Origin: Eutreptiella sp. 'Long Island Sound 2002'
Lineage: Eukaryota > Euglenozoa > Euglenophyceae > Eutreptiales > Eutreptiaceae
Length of the DNA stretch: 64,000 bases
Assembly: GCA_964036045.1 (NCBI GenBank)
Contig: OZ038392.1
Coordinates: 30,259,087-30,323,086 of the forward strand
Direction of reading: 5' to 3'
Below are positions 1-10,936 of the stretch, piece after piece (within the stretch, counting starts at the first letter, position 1; each line of letters begins with the position of its first letter). The notes under the pieces are model-generated. The model made no database searches. It saw only the letters and a program-made list of their open reading frames with translations, and was not told where the DNA came from. A program made the translations under genes and the position numbers.

Positions 1-533
1 GCGCGCACCGCGTGTTGGTGTTGTGGGTCGCTCTCAGCCCGTGCACATCGCTGTGTTGTGTTGTGCGCAATCACGTTCTCCGGTCTCTGTGGTCCGGCTG
101 TTTTAAGATATATACACCAGCTCAAGCCCGTGGTTGCGTGTGTGTTGGCTTGGGGATCGGTTGCTGAGCGGAGGACACCCTCCTTCCGGATGCATCATGG
201 GCACCATGGGGCGACTTCTAACCCACCATATATGCTCACGATGCTCCCTTCAACGGGATTTGGGGCCGCCATCCTGGAGGGTGTCACTTTCGATCACATG
301 GCTGCGTGTGAGTGGTGTTGGTTTGCAATCAGCCACCCGGGCAGGGTTTGGGGCTGCCATGCAATCGTGGTCCAGGGCCTGTGGTGGTTGTGGTGGACCA
401 GGCCGGTGCACCTTGTTGGGCCATTGTGTAGGTGTCAGTGCTACACACGCCTCATCCGTGAGGCTGAGCCTGCCCACGGGGTGGGTCCCTCCGTTCGCCC
501 ATAGACGCCCATGTTGGAGGGGTGACACTGGGT
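1..533. other. Unassigned GT-rich DNA at the window edge
   Basis: Several overlapping open frames exist on both strands, but none resembles a known protein and none stands out by codon pattern. I see no gene here. Confidence 0.5.
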
Positions 534-582
534 GGAGGGAGGGAGGGAGGGAGGGAGGGAGGGCAAGTGAGCAAGTGAGCAA
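534..582 (+). repeat. (GGGA)n purine tract followed by GCAAGTGA-like repeats
   Basis: A GGGA tetranucleotide run at 534-562 is followed by three short units of the type GCAAGTGA. It is a purine-only low-complexity tract. Confidence 0.9.
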
Positions 583-668
583 GCGAGAAACCGAGAGGGA
601 GGGAGGGTGGGGGCGCAGGTGGGAGGGGCGAAAGAGGAACCAGAGGAGAAGATGCATGCTTCAGCGAC

Positions 669-670
<2 letters not shown>

Positions 671-754
<84 letters not shown>
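671..754 (+). repeat. (TG)n microsatellite
   Basis: About 42 uninterrupted TG dinucleotides. Open frames crossing it encode only poly-(Cys-Val) or poly-(His-Thr) and are not genes. Confidence 0.98.
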
Positions 755-756
<2 letters not shown>

Positions 757-1989
757 CAACATATGTGTGTGTGGCTCTGCATACGATGTGCATGTGTGTT
801 TGCGTGTGTTCCCCTGTTTCCCCACTTCCGACAGTTAACCGATAGTCGTTGCAATCAACGGACGGCGGTTCCCTGGCCCGACAGAAGGCGGTTCACTGCG
901 CTGAAGCGGCTGGGATTGCGTATTGTTGGACTCAGGGACTGCCATTTTTTTGTCTCGTTCTGCTTCATAGAACACGCTCCTTTGAGAGCTGAGCGGCTGG
1001 GCCGCAGATTGCTGTGCTTTTGCGGATCTAGTAACAACACCCAAGGGGTCCCAGTCAGGGTTACGAGCACAGGCAACATCCAAGGCAAAGGTTCAACCTG
1101 AAATATTTGGTAATTCTTGAGAAACGTGTCAAAGAATCCATCGTGGCTCTTGTTCAATGGATGGCGATCTTGTCGTTTTTGTTCAACAACCGTCGTCTGA
1201 GCTCGTCATGTCAAGCATCGCAGTCCTTGAAAGTCACCTCGAATTTTTCCTGAATTTCTTAGATGATTCACTTTTTGATATGGTGTTTCTGCAGAAAACC
1301 TTAAACTCAAGCAGGTCGATCAAATCGGTCTTTCATTTGGTCGTCACAGTGTGCAGTGTCGCACTTGTCGACGCCCCCCATACTCCATCAGCTTGATCTT
1401 GTTGATCTTGGGCATGCTCATGGAAAGTGGCATTTTTGAGGGAAGTACATGTGTGCATTACATGGTGAAGAAGGAGGGCCTCTCGTAGCCCAGGTCAATT
1501 AGAGAGGGGGGGGGGGGGAGCTTGAGCTGCTTTGTGGCGTGCTTTCCTGAATAATGCACAGGGCAGTCGTTTAACAACGAGACTGTTTTCTCCACTAAGT
1601 ACAGCACCCCCCCCCCTGTCCTGCCACAGGCTTGTCCAAACACGGCGACCTGTGTTTCCGCACTTTCGGGTCTTTTTTGGAACCATGGTTTTTGCGGTCC
1701 CAGTCCAATGGAGAATGTGGGTTGCAGCTTGGGCAGGCTGCAGGAAGGGTCCATCTGGGTGTCAGAGTGTTGGTGTAGCTGTAAGTCCATGTGCTCTTGT
1801 GTTCTGGGGTGTGCGTTGGCCTGTTGGGCACCCTTTTGCACTCATGAAGGGGTAGGGTTGGCTGATGTCTGCAACCTGTGCTTTCCACACTTTTGCCCCC
1901 TGAACCAGAATCTGGCCTGTGGCAGGGCAAGGGGGGGGGGGGTACAGCCCCTGAAGCACAGCCCTCTGGGCAATGGTTAATCGCCAGGC
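755..1989. other. Unassigned DNA with G and C homopolymers
   Basis: It contains a G run at 1506-1518, a C run near 1607-1616 and a G run near 1929-1940. Short open frames on the minus strand around 1100-1440 look mildly protein-like, but I cannot connect or identify them. No supported gene. Confidence 0.5.
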
Positions 1990-2107
1990 GCAGGCAGTTT
2001 CCCGCCAACCACTGGCGGTCAGTGGCCATTTTTATGTTCATTGAGCATCGACTGCGGCTGAAGCTTCATGTGTATCCTCTTTGTCAGTGATAAACTTCAG
2101 GTGGATG
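1990..2107 (-). repeat. Left arm of a diverged 118-bp inverted repeat
   Basis: Read on the minus strand, this segment matches 2938-3055 on the plus strand at roughly three quarters identity. The shared part runs from CACATCCACCTGAAGTTT to GGTTGGCGGGAAACTGCC. Several differences fall at third codon positions of one frame, so a duplicated exon is possible, but this arm carries a frameshift and stops. Confidence 0.7.
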
Positions 2108-2631
2108 TGGTCAAGCGCAAACCAAACCAATTTGTTTTGTGTGTTAAGGATCGCCCTGACGATGCACGGTGCTTGGGATCGCCGTTGGGCGGCGGCAGTC
2201 GTGTGCATATTAATGCCGTCCTAATAGCGCACTGAGCATTGCTTTTTCTATTGCAGGAACCCCCACCCCCACCCCCACCCCGCTCCATAGTGGCAAAGTG
2301 CGGTTGGCAGAGGTGCTCCGTCGGTGGGACCCACGGTCAGACACATTAGAACAAAAAAAAGGTAAGGAGGAGCCCCCCCCCCCCCCCCGGGTCTACACCC
2401 CCCCAGCGCCCCCCTCCTCCCCTTCCAAGTCACCTGGAAAAAAATTTCAAAGGCGCCGATGTTCTGTGTGTTCCTCAGGGTCATGTTAAGGGTGTGAGTC
2501 AGCTGTTCACATTGAATGGTATGTCTCTATGAAGCTGGACTGTCATGAACTGATACTGTCTTATTGTGGACACAGATTTTGCCACACATTTATTGCTTTG
2601 AGTTCACCTTGCACTCTGACCTTGTGGCCAG
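2108..2631. other. Unassigned spacer between inverted repeat arms
   Basis: It contains (CCCCCA)-type repeats near 2263-2281, a 16-base C run at 2373-2388 and an A run. No gene is recognised. Confidence 0.5.
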
Positions 2632-2833
2632 GACGCGGGCGGTGTGCCTCGATGAGCGTCCGTGTCCCGCTCCGACACCCCGATCAATCATCAACAAAAC
2701 CCATCAAATCGAACGAAGCCAACAGGCCCATGCCAACGCGGAGAAGGCGCCCGATCACTACACGCAGCAGAGTTTCGCATCCTCCAGCTACCGCATCGCC
2801 TTGCGGGACAATCGTGGCATCGGACAGCTCTGA
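2632..2833 (+). CDS. Possible terminal exon of an unidentified gene
   Basis: An open frame of about 67 codons starts just after a good acceptor-like site (CTTGTGGCCAG) and ends at TGA 2831-2833. Its composition is ordinary for a protein, with little low complexity and mixed codons: RTRAVCLDERPC near the start and YRIALRDNRGIGQL at the end. I do not recognise a domain. No upstream exon could be placed. It may be a real last exon, a relic, or chance. Confidence 0.35.
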
Positions 2834-2937
2834 TCCCTGATTCCGAGAGATTTCCCGAGGGCCTTCTGGAGAGCGGCCTTCGCCAGCTTGCCGTGGCTGG
2901 AACCGCCCCCCCAAAAAAAAGTTTTCACATCCTCCAG
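2834..2937. other. Short unassigned spacer
   Basis: It separates the 2632-2833 frame from the right inverted-repeat arm, and includes C and A runs near 2907-2922. Confidence 0.5.
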
Positions 2938-3055
2938 CAACACATCCATCTGAAGTTTGTCACTGGTATTGAGAACACACTGTACCTTCAGCCGCAGGCG
3001 ATGCTTAATGAACACAAAAATTGCTACTAACTGCTGGCGGTTGGCGGGCAACTGC
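2938..3055 (+). repeat. Right arm of the diverged inverted repeat
   Basis: Partner of 1990-2107. In one frame it reads openly as HIHLKFVTGIENTLYLQPQ followed by more residues to a TAA near 3030, so it may preserve part of an exon. Confidence 0.7.
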
Positions 3056-3122
3056 CAAGCACCCTCACCAGCCCTCAAAAACCCGAGCAAGAGCCTCCAA
3101 CACCCCATAGAAGCCCCCCGAC

Positions 3123-3410
3123 CAGGGATGTATTGGAACGGCCGTACACCGTAGGAAGAGCGTGGGTACCCCCCCCCCGCCCCCCCCCCCCCCTAGACCC
3201 CCCTCCCCTTTTTCCCCTTTCCAATGTTTGAGGCTGAAAGCCAAAATTTTGCTTCGCCCCTTCGGTGCCAAGAGGATTTAAGCTTCAAAATTTTCGGCCC
3301 GCCTTCGCCGGGGAGCACAGGGGGACCTGGCGGGGAGGGGGGTCCCAGCCAAACCCGCCTCCCCCGCTTTCAGACCGCCCCCCCCTCGCCACCCTTCTAA
3401 TACATCCCTG
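3123..3410. mobile_element. hAT-like MITE, 288 bp, with 8-bp target duplication
   Basis: The ends are inverted: CAGGGATGTATT at 3123-3134 and AATACATCCCTG at 3399-3410, with partial matching beyond. The flanks are CCCCCGAC (3115-3122) and CCCCTGAC (3411-3418), an 8-bp duplication with one mismatch. A CAGGG-type end with an 8-bp TSD is typical of hAT transposons. The interior is non-coding, with long C runs. It lies inside an open reading frame (see the 3419-3693 entry). Confidence 0.75.
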
Positions 3411-3418
3411 CCCCTGAC

Positions 3419-3693
3419 AGCCCCAGCGCCGCACATTCCTCCGTAGGCACGACGTTGTGTCCCGGGTCTACACGCAGGAATTCATGGGGCGGTTGGCGCA
3501 GCACATGGCCGTCGGGGCCACGGTGGCCTGCTACGTGCCCAGCCCCGAGGCAGGGGGGCGGCAGCTGCACATGGAGAAGCTGCGGGCCGTGCTGCGGCGG
3601 CTGCCGGACACAATGCGCGAGACCGGGTGCTTCGAGCGACTGCCGCCCCTGACCCCTCGACCCGACATTGTCTCCTTCCGCCGCATTCATTGA
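3419..3693 (+). CDS. Exon-like ORF of unknown function, interrupted by a MITE
   Basis: The frame reads QRRTFLRRHDVVSRVYTQEF and continues through MGRLAQHMAVGATVACYV to SFRRIH and TGA (3691-3693). It is GC-rich and protein-like, but I recognise no family. Just upstream sits the 288-bp MITE with its target duplication. If 3123-3418 (MITE plus one TSD copy) is removed, the frame joins the open frame at about 3056-3122 (ALKNPSKSLQHPIEAPR) without a shift. The inserted length, 296 bp, is not a multiple of three, so the exon is either broken or the insert is spliced out in a way I cannot show. An acceptor-like AG lies at 3419-3420. Confidence 0.45.
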
Positions 3694-3811
3694 AGTGCCG
3701 CCGGAAGTGGCACTGCGTTGCCAGGCCTGTGTTCCTCCCATGAACAGGCCAATGCTTCGTGGGGTCGGTCAGCCGCGGCTGGCCAAGGGCCCCAAGTGAC
3801 GCCCCCCCCCA
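3694..3811. other. Short unassigned segment between exon-like ORF and second MITE
   Basis: No gene seen. It ends in a C run at 3802-3810 next to the second MITE. Confidence 0.5.
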
Positions 3812-4030
3812 AGGGATGCATTGGAACGGGCGGGGGGGGGGGATCCCCCCTTTCCCCCTCCCGGGCGCCCAGCCTATGCCCAGCCACTGTCTCCCTGACG
3901 GCAGGCGCCGGCTTCAATGGCATTTGTAACCAACAGCAACCGCCCCCACCCGTTTTCACAACCTCCTCCAACCGCCTGTCCAGCAGCTTCTGGGGCCGCC
4001 TCTGAGGTCCGTTCCCTTCTAATGCATCCC
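3812..4030. mobile_element. Second MITE of the same family, about 219 bp
   Basis: It starts AGGGATGCATTGGAACGGG and ends with the inverted form CTAATGCATCCC. The ends match the 3123-3410 element in the first and last dozen bases. C runs on both sides hide any target duplication. The interior differs from the first copy and reads openly to a TGA near 4003. Confidence 0.6.
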
Positions 4031-4596
4031 CCCCCCCCCGGCGATCATCTCCGTTGACCTCTGACCAACAACACCCTGTACCCTCCATGACCTGGTGAAA
4101 GCTGAATGAACAGTGTGTGGCCGAATGGGACCCACAACCACAAGCGCACCAGACATAAGGTAGGAGCCAACATGGAACACTAACAAAAAGCCAAAACCCA
4201 GTCGCAATCCATGGAAAGGTGTACGCAGGCGCGAAAGCCCAGAACCCGAAGCCAGCCGCCACCCTCTAGCCCCGTTCAGAGAGGTGATGGAGCCGCACAA
4301 TGGCAAGGAGTTGGCGAAAGCCGCGGACATACCAATGGAACTGATATGGCGATGAAGGCCATGTGAAGGCAGGCGCGGCTGAAGCTAAGTGGCGGGTCCG
4401 CATCTGACCTTTGGAGGCCCCCCCTTCGGTGGTTACCAGTGAAGCCCTCCTTCCGGTAACAAAAGCCCCTGTGAGAGAACACAGTACACCGCACCGCACC
4501 ACCTTTTCACCCGTGCTTTGGCTATGGCAATGGCAGTCCCTGCCTCACGAGTCCCAAGAGGCAACCACAGTTCCGTGGGAACTCCTTTTACACTCG
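4031..4596. other. Unassigned DNA upstream of the satellite
   Basis: Moderately GC-rich, with no supported gene, promoter or repeat. Confidence 0.5.
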
Positions 4597-7500
4597 TGCT
4601 ACCTCATGTGACACACGCGCTACCTCACTTGACATGTGCGCTAGTTCACTTGACACGCGCGCTACCTCACTTCAGGTGCGCGCCACCTCACTTGAGGCGC
4701 GAGCTACCTCACTTGAGGCGCGTGCTACGTCACTTGAGGCACGCGCTACCTCACCTAAGGCAAGCGCTACCTCACTTGACACGCGCACTACCTCACTTGA
4801 GGTGCCGCTACCTCAATTGAGGTGTGTGCTACCTCACTTGAGATGCGTGCTACCTCACTTGACATGTGCGCTAGTTCACTTGACACGCGCGCTACCTCAC
4901 TTCTGGTGCGCGCCACCTCACTTGAGGCGCGAGCTACCTCACTTGAGGCGCGTGCTACGTCACTTGAGGCACGCGCTACCTCACCTAAGGCAAGCGCTAC
5001 CTCACTTGACACGCGCACGACCTCACTTGAGGTGCCGCTACCTCAATTGAGGTGTGTGCTACCTCACTTGAGATGCGTGCTACCTCACTTGACATGTGCG
5101 CTAGTTCACTTGACACGCGCGCTACCTCACTTCTGGTGCGTGCCACCTCACTTGAGGCGCGAGCTACCTCACTTGAGGCGCGTGCTACGTCACTTGAGGC
5201 ACGCGCTACCTCACCTAAGGCAAGCGCTACCTCACTTGACACGCGCACGACCTCACTTGAGGTGCCGCTACCTCAATTGAGGTGTGTGCTACCTCACTTG
5301 AGATGCGTGCTACCTCACTTGACATGTGCGCTAGTTCACTTGACACGCGCGCTACCTCACTTCTGGTGCGCGCCACCTCACTTGAGGCGCGAGCTACCTC
5401 ACTTGAGGCGCGTGCTACGTCACTTGAGGCACGCGCTACCTCACCTAAGGCAAGCGCTACCTCACTTGACACGCGCACGACCTCACTTGAGGTGCCACTA
5501 CCTCAATTGAGGTGTGTGCTACCTCACTTGAGATGCGTGCTACCTCACTTGACATGTGCGCTAGTTCACTTGACACGCGCGCTACCTCACTTCTGGTGCG
5601 CGCCACCTCACTTGAGGCGCGAGCTACCTCACTTGAGGCGCGTGCTACGTCACTTGAGGCACGCGCTACCTCACCTAAGGCAAGCGCTACCTCACTTGAC
5701 ACGCGCACGACCTCACTTGAGGTGCCGCTACCTCAATTGAGGTGTGTGCTACCTCACTTGAGATGCGTGCTACCTCACTTGACATGTGCGCTAGTTCACT
5801 TGACACGCGCGCTACCTCACTTCTGGTGCGCGCCACCTCACTTGAGGCGCGAGCTACCTCACTTGAGGCGCGTGCTACGTCACTTGAGGCACGCGCTACC
5901 TCACCTAAGGCAAGCGCTACCTCACTTGACACGCGCACTACCTCACTTGAGGTGCCGCTACCTCAATTGAGGTGTGTGCTACCTCACTTGAGATGCGTGC
6001 TACCTCACTTGACATGTGCGCTAGTTCACTTGACACGCGCGCTACCTCACTTCTGGTGCGCGCCACCTCACTTGAGGCGCGAGCTACCTCACTTGAGGCG
6101 CGTGCTACGTCACTTGAGGCACGCGCTACCTCACCTAAGGCAAGCGCTACCTCACTTGACACGCGCACGACCTCACTTGAGGTGCCGCTACCTCAATTGA
6201 GGTGTGTGCTACCTCACTTGAGATGCGTGCTACCTCACTTGACATGTGCGCTAGTTCACTTGACACGCGCGCTACCTCACTTCTGGTGCGTGCCACCTCA
6301 CTTGAGGCGCGAGCTACCTCACTTGAGGCGCGTGCTACGTCACTTGAGGCACGCGCTACCTCACCTAAGGCAAGCGCTACCTCACTTGACACGCGCACGA
6401 CCTCACTTGAGGTGCCGCTACCTCAATTGAGGTGTGTGCTACCTCACTTGAGATGCGTGCTACCTCACTTGACATGTGCGCTAGTTCACTTGACACGCGC
6501 GCTACCTCACTTCTGGTGCGCGCCACCTCACTTGAGGCGCGAGCTACCTCACTTGAGGCGCGTGCTACGTCACTTGAGGCACGCGCTACCTCACCTAAGG
6601 CAAGCGCTACCTCACTTGACACGCGCACGACCTCACTTGAGGTGCCACTACCTCAATTGAGGTGTGTGCTACCTCACTTGAGATGCGTGCTACCTCACTT
6701 GACATGTGCGCTAGTTCACTTGACACGCGCGCTACCTCACTTCTGGTGCGCGCCACCTCACTTGAGGCGCGAGCTACCTCACTTGAGGCGCGTGCTACGT
6801 CACTTGAGGCACGCGCTACCTCACCTAAGGCAAGCGCTACCTCACTTGACACGCGCACGACCTCACTTGAGGTGCCGCTACCTCAATTGAGGTGTGTGCT
6901 ACCTCACTTGAGATGCGTGCTACCTCACTTGACATGTGCGCTAGTTCACTTGACACGCGCGCTACCTCACTTCTGGTGCGCGCCACCTCACTTGAGGCGC
7001 GAGCTACCTCACTTGAGGCGCGTGCTACGTCACTTGAGGCACGCGCTACCTCACCTAAGGCAAGCGCTACCTCACTTGACACGCGCACGACCTCACTTGA
7101 GGTGCCGCTACCTCAATTGAGGTGTGTGCTACCTCACTTGAGATGCGTGCTACCTCACTTGACATGTGCGCTAGTTCACTTGACACGCGCGCTACCTCAC
7201 TTCTGGTGCGCGCCACCTCACTTGAGGCGCGAGCTACCTCACTTGAGGCGCGTGCTACGTCACTTGAGGCACGCGCTACCTCACCTAAGGCAAGCGCTAC
7301 CTCACTTGACACGCGCACGACCTCACTTGAGGTGCCGCTACCTCAATTGAGGTGTGTGCTACCTCACTTGAGATGCGTGCTACCTCACTTGACATGTGCG
7401 CTAGTTCACTTGACACGCGCGCTACCTCACTTCTGGTGCGCGCCACCTCACTTGAGGCGCGAGCTACCTCACTTGAGGCGCGTGCTACGTCACTTGAGGC

Positions 7501-8890
7501 ACGCGCTACCTCACCTAAGGCAAGCGCTACCTCACTTGACACGCGCACGACCTCACTTGAGGTGCCACTACCTCAATTGAGGTGTGTGCTACCTCACTTG
7601 AGATGCGTGCTACCTCACTTGACATGTGCGCTAGTTCACTTGACACGCGCGCTACCTCACTTCTGGTGCGCGCCACCTCACTTGAGGCGCGAGCTACCTC
7701 ACTTGAGGCGCGTGCTACGTCACTTGAGGCACGCGCTACCTCACCTAAGGCAAGCGCTACCTCACTTGACACGCGCACGACCTCACTTGAGGTGCCGCTA
7801 CCTCAATTGAGGTGTGTGCTACCTCACTTGAGATGCGTGCTACCTCACTTGACATGTGCGCTAGTTCACTTGACACGCGCGCTACCTCACTTCTGGTGCG
7901 CGCCACCTCACTTGAGGCGCGAGCTACCTCACTTGAGGCGCGTGCTACGTCACTTGAGGCACGCGCTACCTCACCTAAGGCAAGCGCTACCTCACTTGAC
8001 ACGCGCACGACCTCACTTGAGGTGCCGCTACCTCAATTGAGGTGTGTGCTACCTCACTTGAGATGCGTGCTACCTCACTTGACATGTGCGCTAGTTCACT
8101 TGACACGCGCGCTACCTCACTTCTGGTGCGCGCCACCTCACTTGAGGCGCGAGCTACCTCACTTGAGGCGCGTGCTACGTCACTTGAGGCACGCGCTACC
8201 TCACCTAAGGCAAGCGCTACCTCACTTGACACGCGCACGACCTCACTTGAGGTGCCGCTACCTCAATTGAGGTGTGTGCTACCTCACTTGAGATGCGTGC
8301 TACCTCACTTGACATGTGCGCTAGTTCACTTGACACGCGCGCTACCTCACTTCTGGTGCGCGCCACCTCACTTGAGCCGCGAGCTACCTCACTTGAGGCG
8401 CGTGCTACGTCACTTGAGGCACGCGCTACCTCACCTAAGGCAAGCGCTACCTCACTTGACACGCGCACTACCTCACTTGAGGTGCCGCTACCTCAATTGA
8501 GGTGTGTGCTACCTCACTTGAGATGCGTGCTACCTCACTTGACATGTGCGCTAGTTCACTTGACACGCGCGCTACCTCACTTCTGGTGCGCGCCACCTCA
8601 CTTGAGGCGCGAGCTACCTCACTTGAGGCGCGTGCTACGTCACTTGAGGCACGCGCTACCTCACCTAAGGCAAGCGCTACCTCACTTGACACGCGCACGA
8701 CCTCACTTGAGGTGCCGCTACCTCAATTGAGGTGTGTGCTACCTCACTTGAGATGCGTGCTACCTCACTTGACATGTGCGCCAGTTCACTTGACACGCGC
8801 GCTACCTCACTTCTGGTGCGCGCCACCTCACTTGAGGCGCGAGCTACCTCACTTGAGGCGCGTGCTACGTCACTTGAGGCACGCACTACC
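4597..8890 (+). repeat. Satellite S1: 21-bp monomers in a 230-bp higher-order repeat
   Basis: The monomer has the core ACCTCACTTGAGG followed by about eight variable bases. Eleven distinguishable monomers, ten of 21 bp and one of 20 bp, form a 230-bp unit repeated about 18.5 times and almost identical. Sporadic variants recur 1150 bp apart (5141/6291, 5497/6647, 4789/5939), which shows a third level of five units. The monomer is seven codons long, so frames stay open in heptads until the 20-bp monomer shifts them. Hence a stop occurs once per 230-bp unit in each frame and the array is not a gene. Every monomer carries a CACTTG (CANNTG) hexamer or a close variant. Confidence 0.97.
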
Positions 8891-10936
8891 TCATTTGACA
8901 CGCGTGCTACCTCACCTAAGGCGAGCAGTGCCTCATATGACACGCGCACTACCTCACTTGAGGCGCGCACTACCTCACTTGACACGTCCGCTACCTCACC
9001 TGAGGTGAGCGCTACCTCACTTGAGGTGCGCACTACCTCACTTGGGGTGTGCGCTACCTCACATGACACGCGCACTACCTCACCTGAGGCGCGCGCTACC
9101 TCATTTGAGTTGCGCGCTACCTCACTTAACAAGCCCACTACCTCACTTGAGGTGCGCGCTCCCTCATTTGAGGCATGTGCTACCTCACTTGAGGCGCGTG
9201 CTACCTCATTTGAGGTGCGACACCTCGCTTGACACACGTGCTACCTCACTTGACGCACGTGCTACCTCACTTGACACACGTGCTACCTGACTTGAGGCGC
9301 GCGCTACCACACTTGAGGCGCAAACTACCTCACTTGAGGTGCGCGCTACCTCAGTTGACACACATGCTACCTGACTTGAGGCGCATGCTACCTCACTTGA
9401 GGTGCAGGCTACCTCACTTGAGGCGTGCGCTACCTCACTTGCGGCTCGCGTTGCCTCACTTGACACGTGCACTACATCAGTTGAGGTTGAGGTGCATGCT
9501 ACCTCACTTGAGGCACGGGCTACCTCACTTGAGATTCGCGCTACCTCACTTAACACGTGCGCTACCTCACTTGGGGTGCACGATACCTCACTTGAGGCGC
9601 AGGCTACCTCACTTGAGATTCGCGCTACCTCACTTAGCACCTGCGCTACCTCACTTGGGGTGCACGATACCTCACTTGAGGAGTGTGCTACCTCACTTGC
9701 GGCTCGCGTTGCCTCACTTGACACGCGCACTACCTCAGTTGAGGTTGAGGTGCATGCTACCTCACTTGAGGCGCAGGCTACCTCACTTGAGATTCGCGCT
9801 ACCTCACTTAACACGTGTGCTACCTCACTTGGGGTGCACGATACCTCACTTGAGGCGCGGGCTACCTCACTTGAGGCACCCGCTTCCTCACTTTAGGTTC
9901 GCGCTACCTCATTTGACACGCGGGCTACCTCACTTGACACGCGTGATACCTCATTTGACACACACGCTAGCTCATTTGCGGTGCGTGCTACCTCGCTTGA
10001 GGCGCATGCTACCTCACTTGAGGTGTGCGCTACCTCATTTGAGATTTGCGCTACCTCACTTAACATGTGCCCTACCTCACTTGGGGTGCACGATACCTCA
10101 GTTTAGGCGCGCGCTACCTCATTTGAGGCACCCGCTTCCTCACTTTAGGTTTGCGCTACCTCATTTGACATGCGTGATACCTCATTTGACACACACGCTG
10201 GCTCATTTGCGGTGCGTGCTACCTCACTTGAGGCGCGCACTACCTCACTTGAGGTGCGCGCTACCTCACTTGAGGTGCCCGCCACCTCACTTGAGGCGCG
10301 CGCTACCTCACTTGACACGCGCGCTACCTCCTTTGAGGCGCGCGCTGCCTTGCTTGGGAACCACGCTACCTCTTTTGAGGCCCGCACTACCTCACTTTAG
10401 GTCCCGGCTACTTCGTTTGAACCTCATTTGACACGCGTGCTTCTTCACTTGACACGTGCGGTACCTCAGTTGACACGCACGGTACGGTGGCGCACCCATC
10501 AAGTGCGGTAACATGCGCCACAAGTGAGGTAGTGCGCCTATCAAGTGAGGTGGCGCACACCTCAAGTGAGGTAGACAAGTGCGCTTCCCCACTTGACGCG
10601 TGCTCCACCTCACTTGAGGCGTGCGCTACCTCACTTGAGGCGGCTACCTCACTTGGGTTGTGCGCTACATCACTTGAGGTGCACGCTACCTTGCTTGACA
10701 CGTGTGCTACCTCCCTTCAGGCACGCACTACCTCACTTGATGTGTGTGCTCCCTCACTTGTTCACGCGCACTACCTCTTGAGATGTGCACTACCTTACCT
10801 GAGGCGCCCGCTACCTCACTTGAGGGGCCCGCTACCTCGCTTGAGGCGCACGCTACCTCACTTGACACGGGAGCTACCTCACTTTAGGCGCACACTACTT
10901 CACTTGAGGTGCACGCTACCTCACTTGAGGTGGTGC
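8891..10936 (+). repeat. Satellite S1, diverged right flank with 252/258-bp sub-repeats
   Basis: The 21-bp periodicity continues, but the 230-bp order is lost. A local higher-order unit of 12 monomers appears instead: a segment with a TTGAGG duplication repeats at 9481 and 9739 (258 bp), and another repeats at 9871 and 10123 (252 bp). The absence of 20-bp monomers leaves a 400-codon open heptad frame (9229-10431) that I do not regard as a gene. Confidence 0.93.
10485..10575 (-). repeat. Inverted block of four S1 monomers
   Basis: Here the monomers read CAAGTGAGGTAG on the plus strand, the reverse complement of the surrounding array, for about four monomers. The orientation then flips back. 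Confidence 0.85.

Noticed and set aside
134-838. ORFs across the TG microsatellite (234 and 164 codons)
   Set aside because: They consist largely of repeat-encoded Cys-Val or of purine-tract translation, and no family resemblance was found.
3123-3418. Calling the MITE a proven introner (intron-generating element)
   Set aside because: Exact removal restores the frame, but the insert does not begin with GT. The nearest donor (GTAGGA at 3151) with the AG at 3419-3420 gives a different frame. Without RNA evidence it stays a hypothesis.
9229-10431. 400-codon heptad ORF (LPHLRRA-like) in satellite S1
   Set aside because: The monomer is 21 bp, so any frame without a stop stays open. Other frames and the other strand are equally open, and the 20-bp monomer in the main array breaks the frame every 230 bp.
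4597-10936. CRISPR-like array
   Set aside because: There are no unique spacers, the whole 21-bp unit is repeated, the context is eukaryotic and there are no cas genes.
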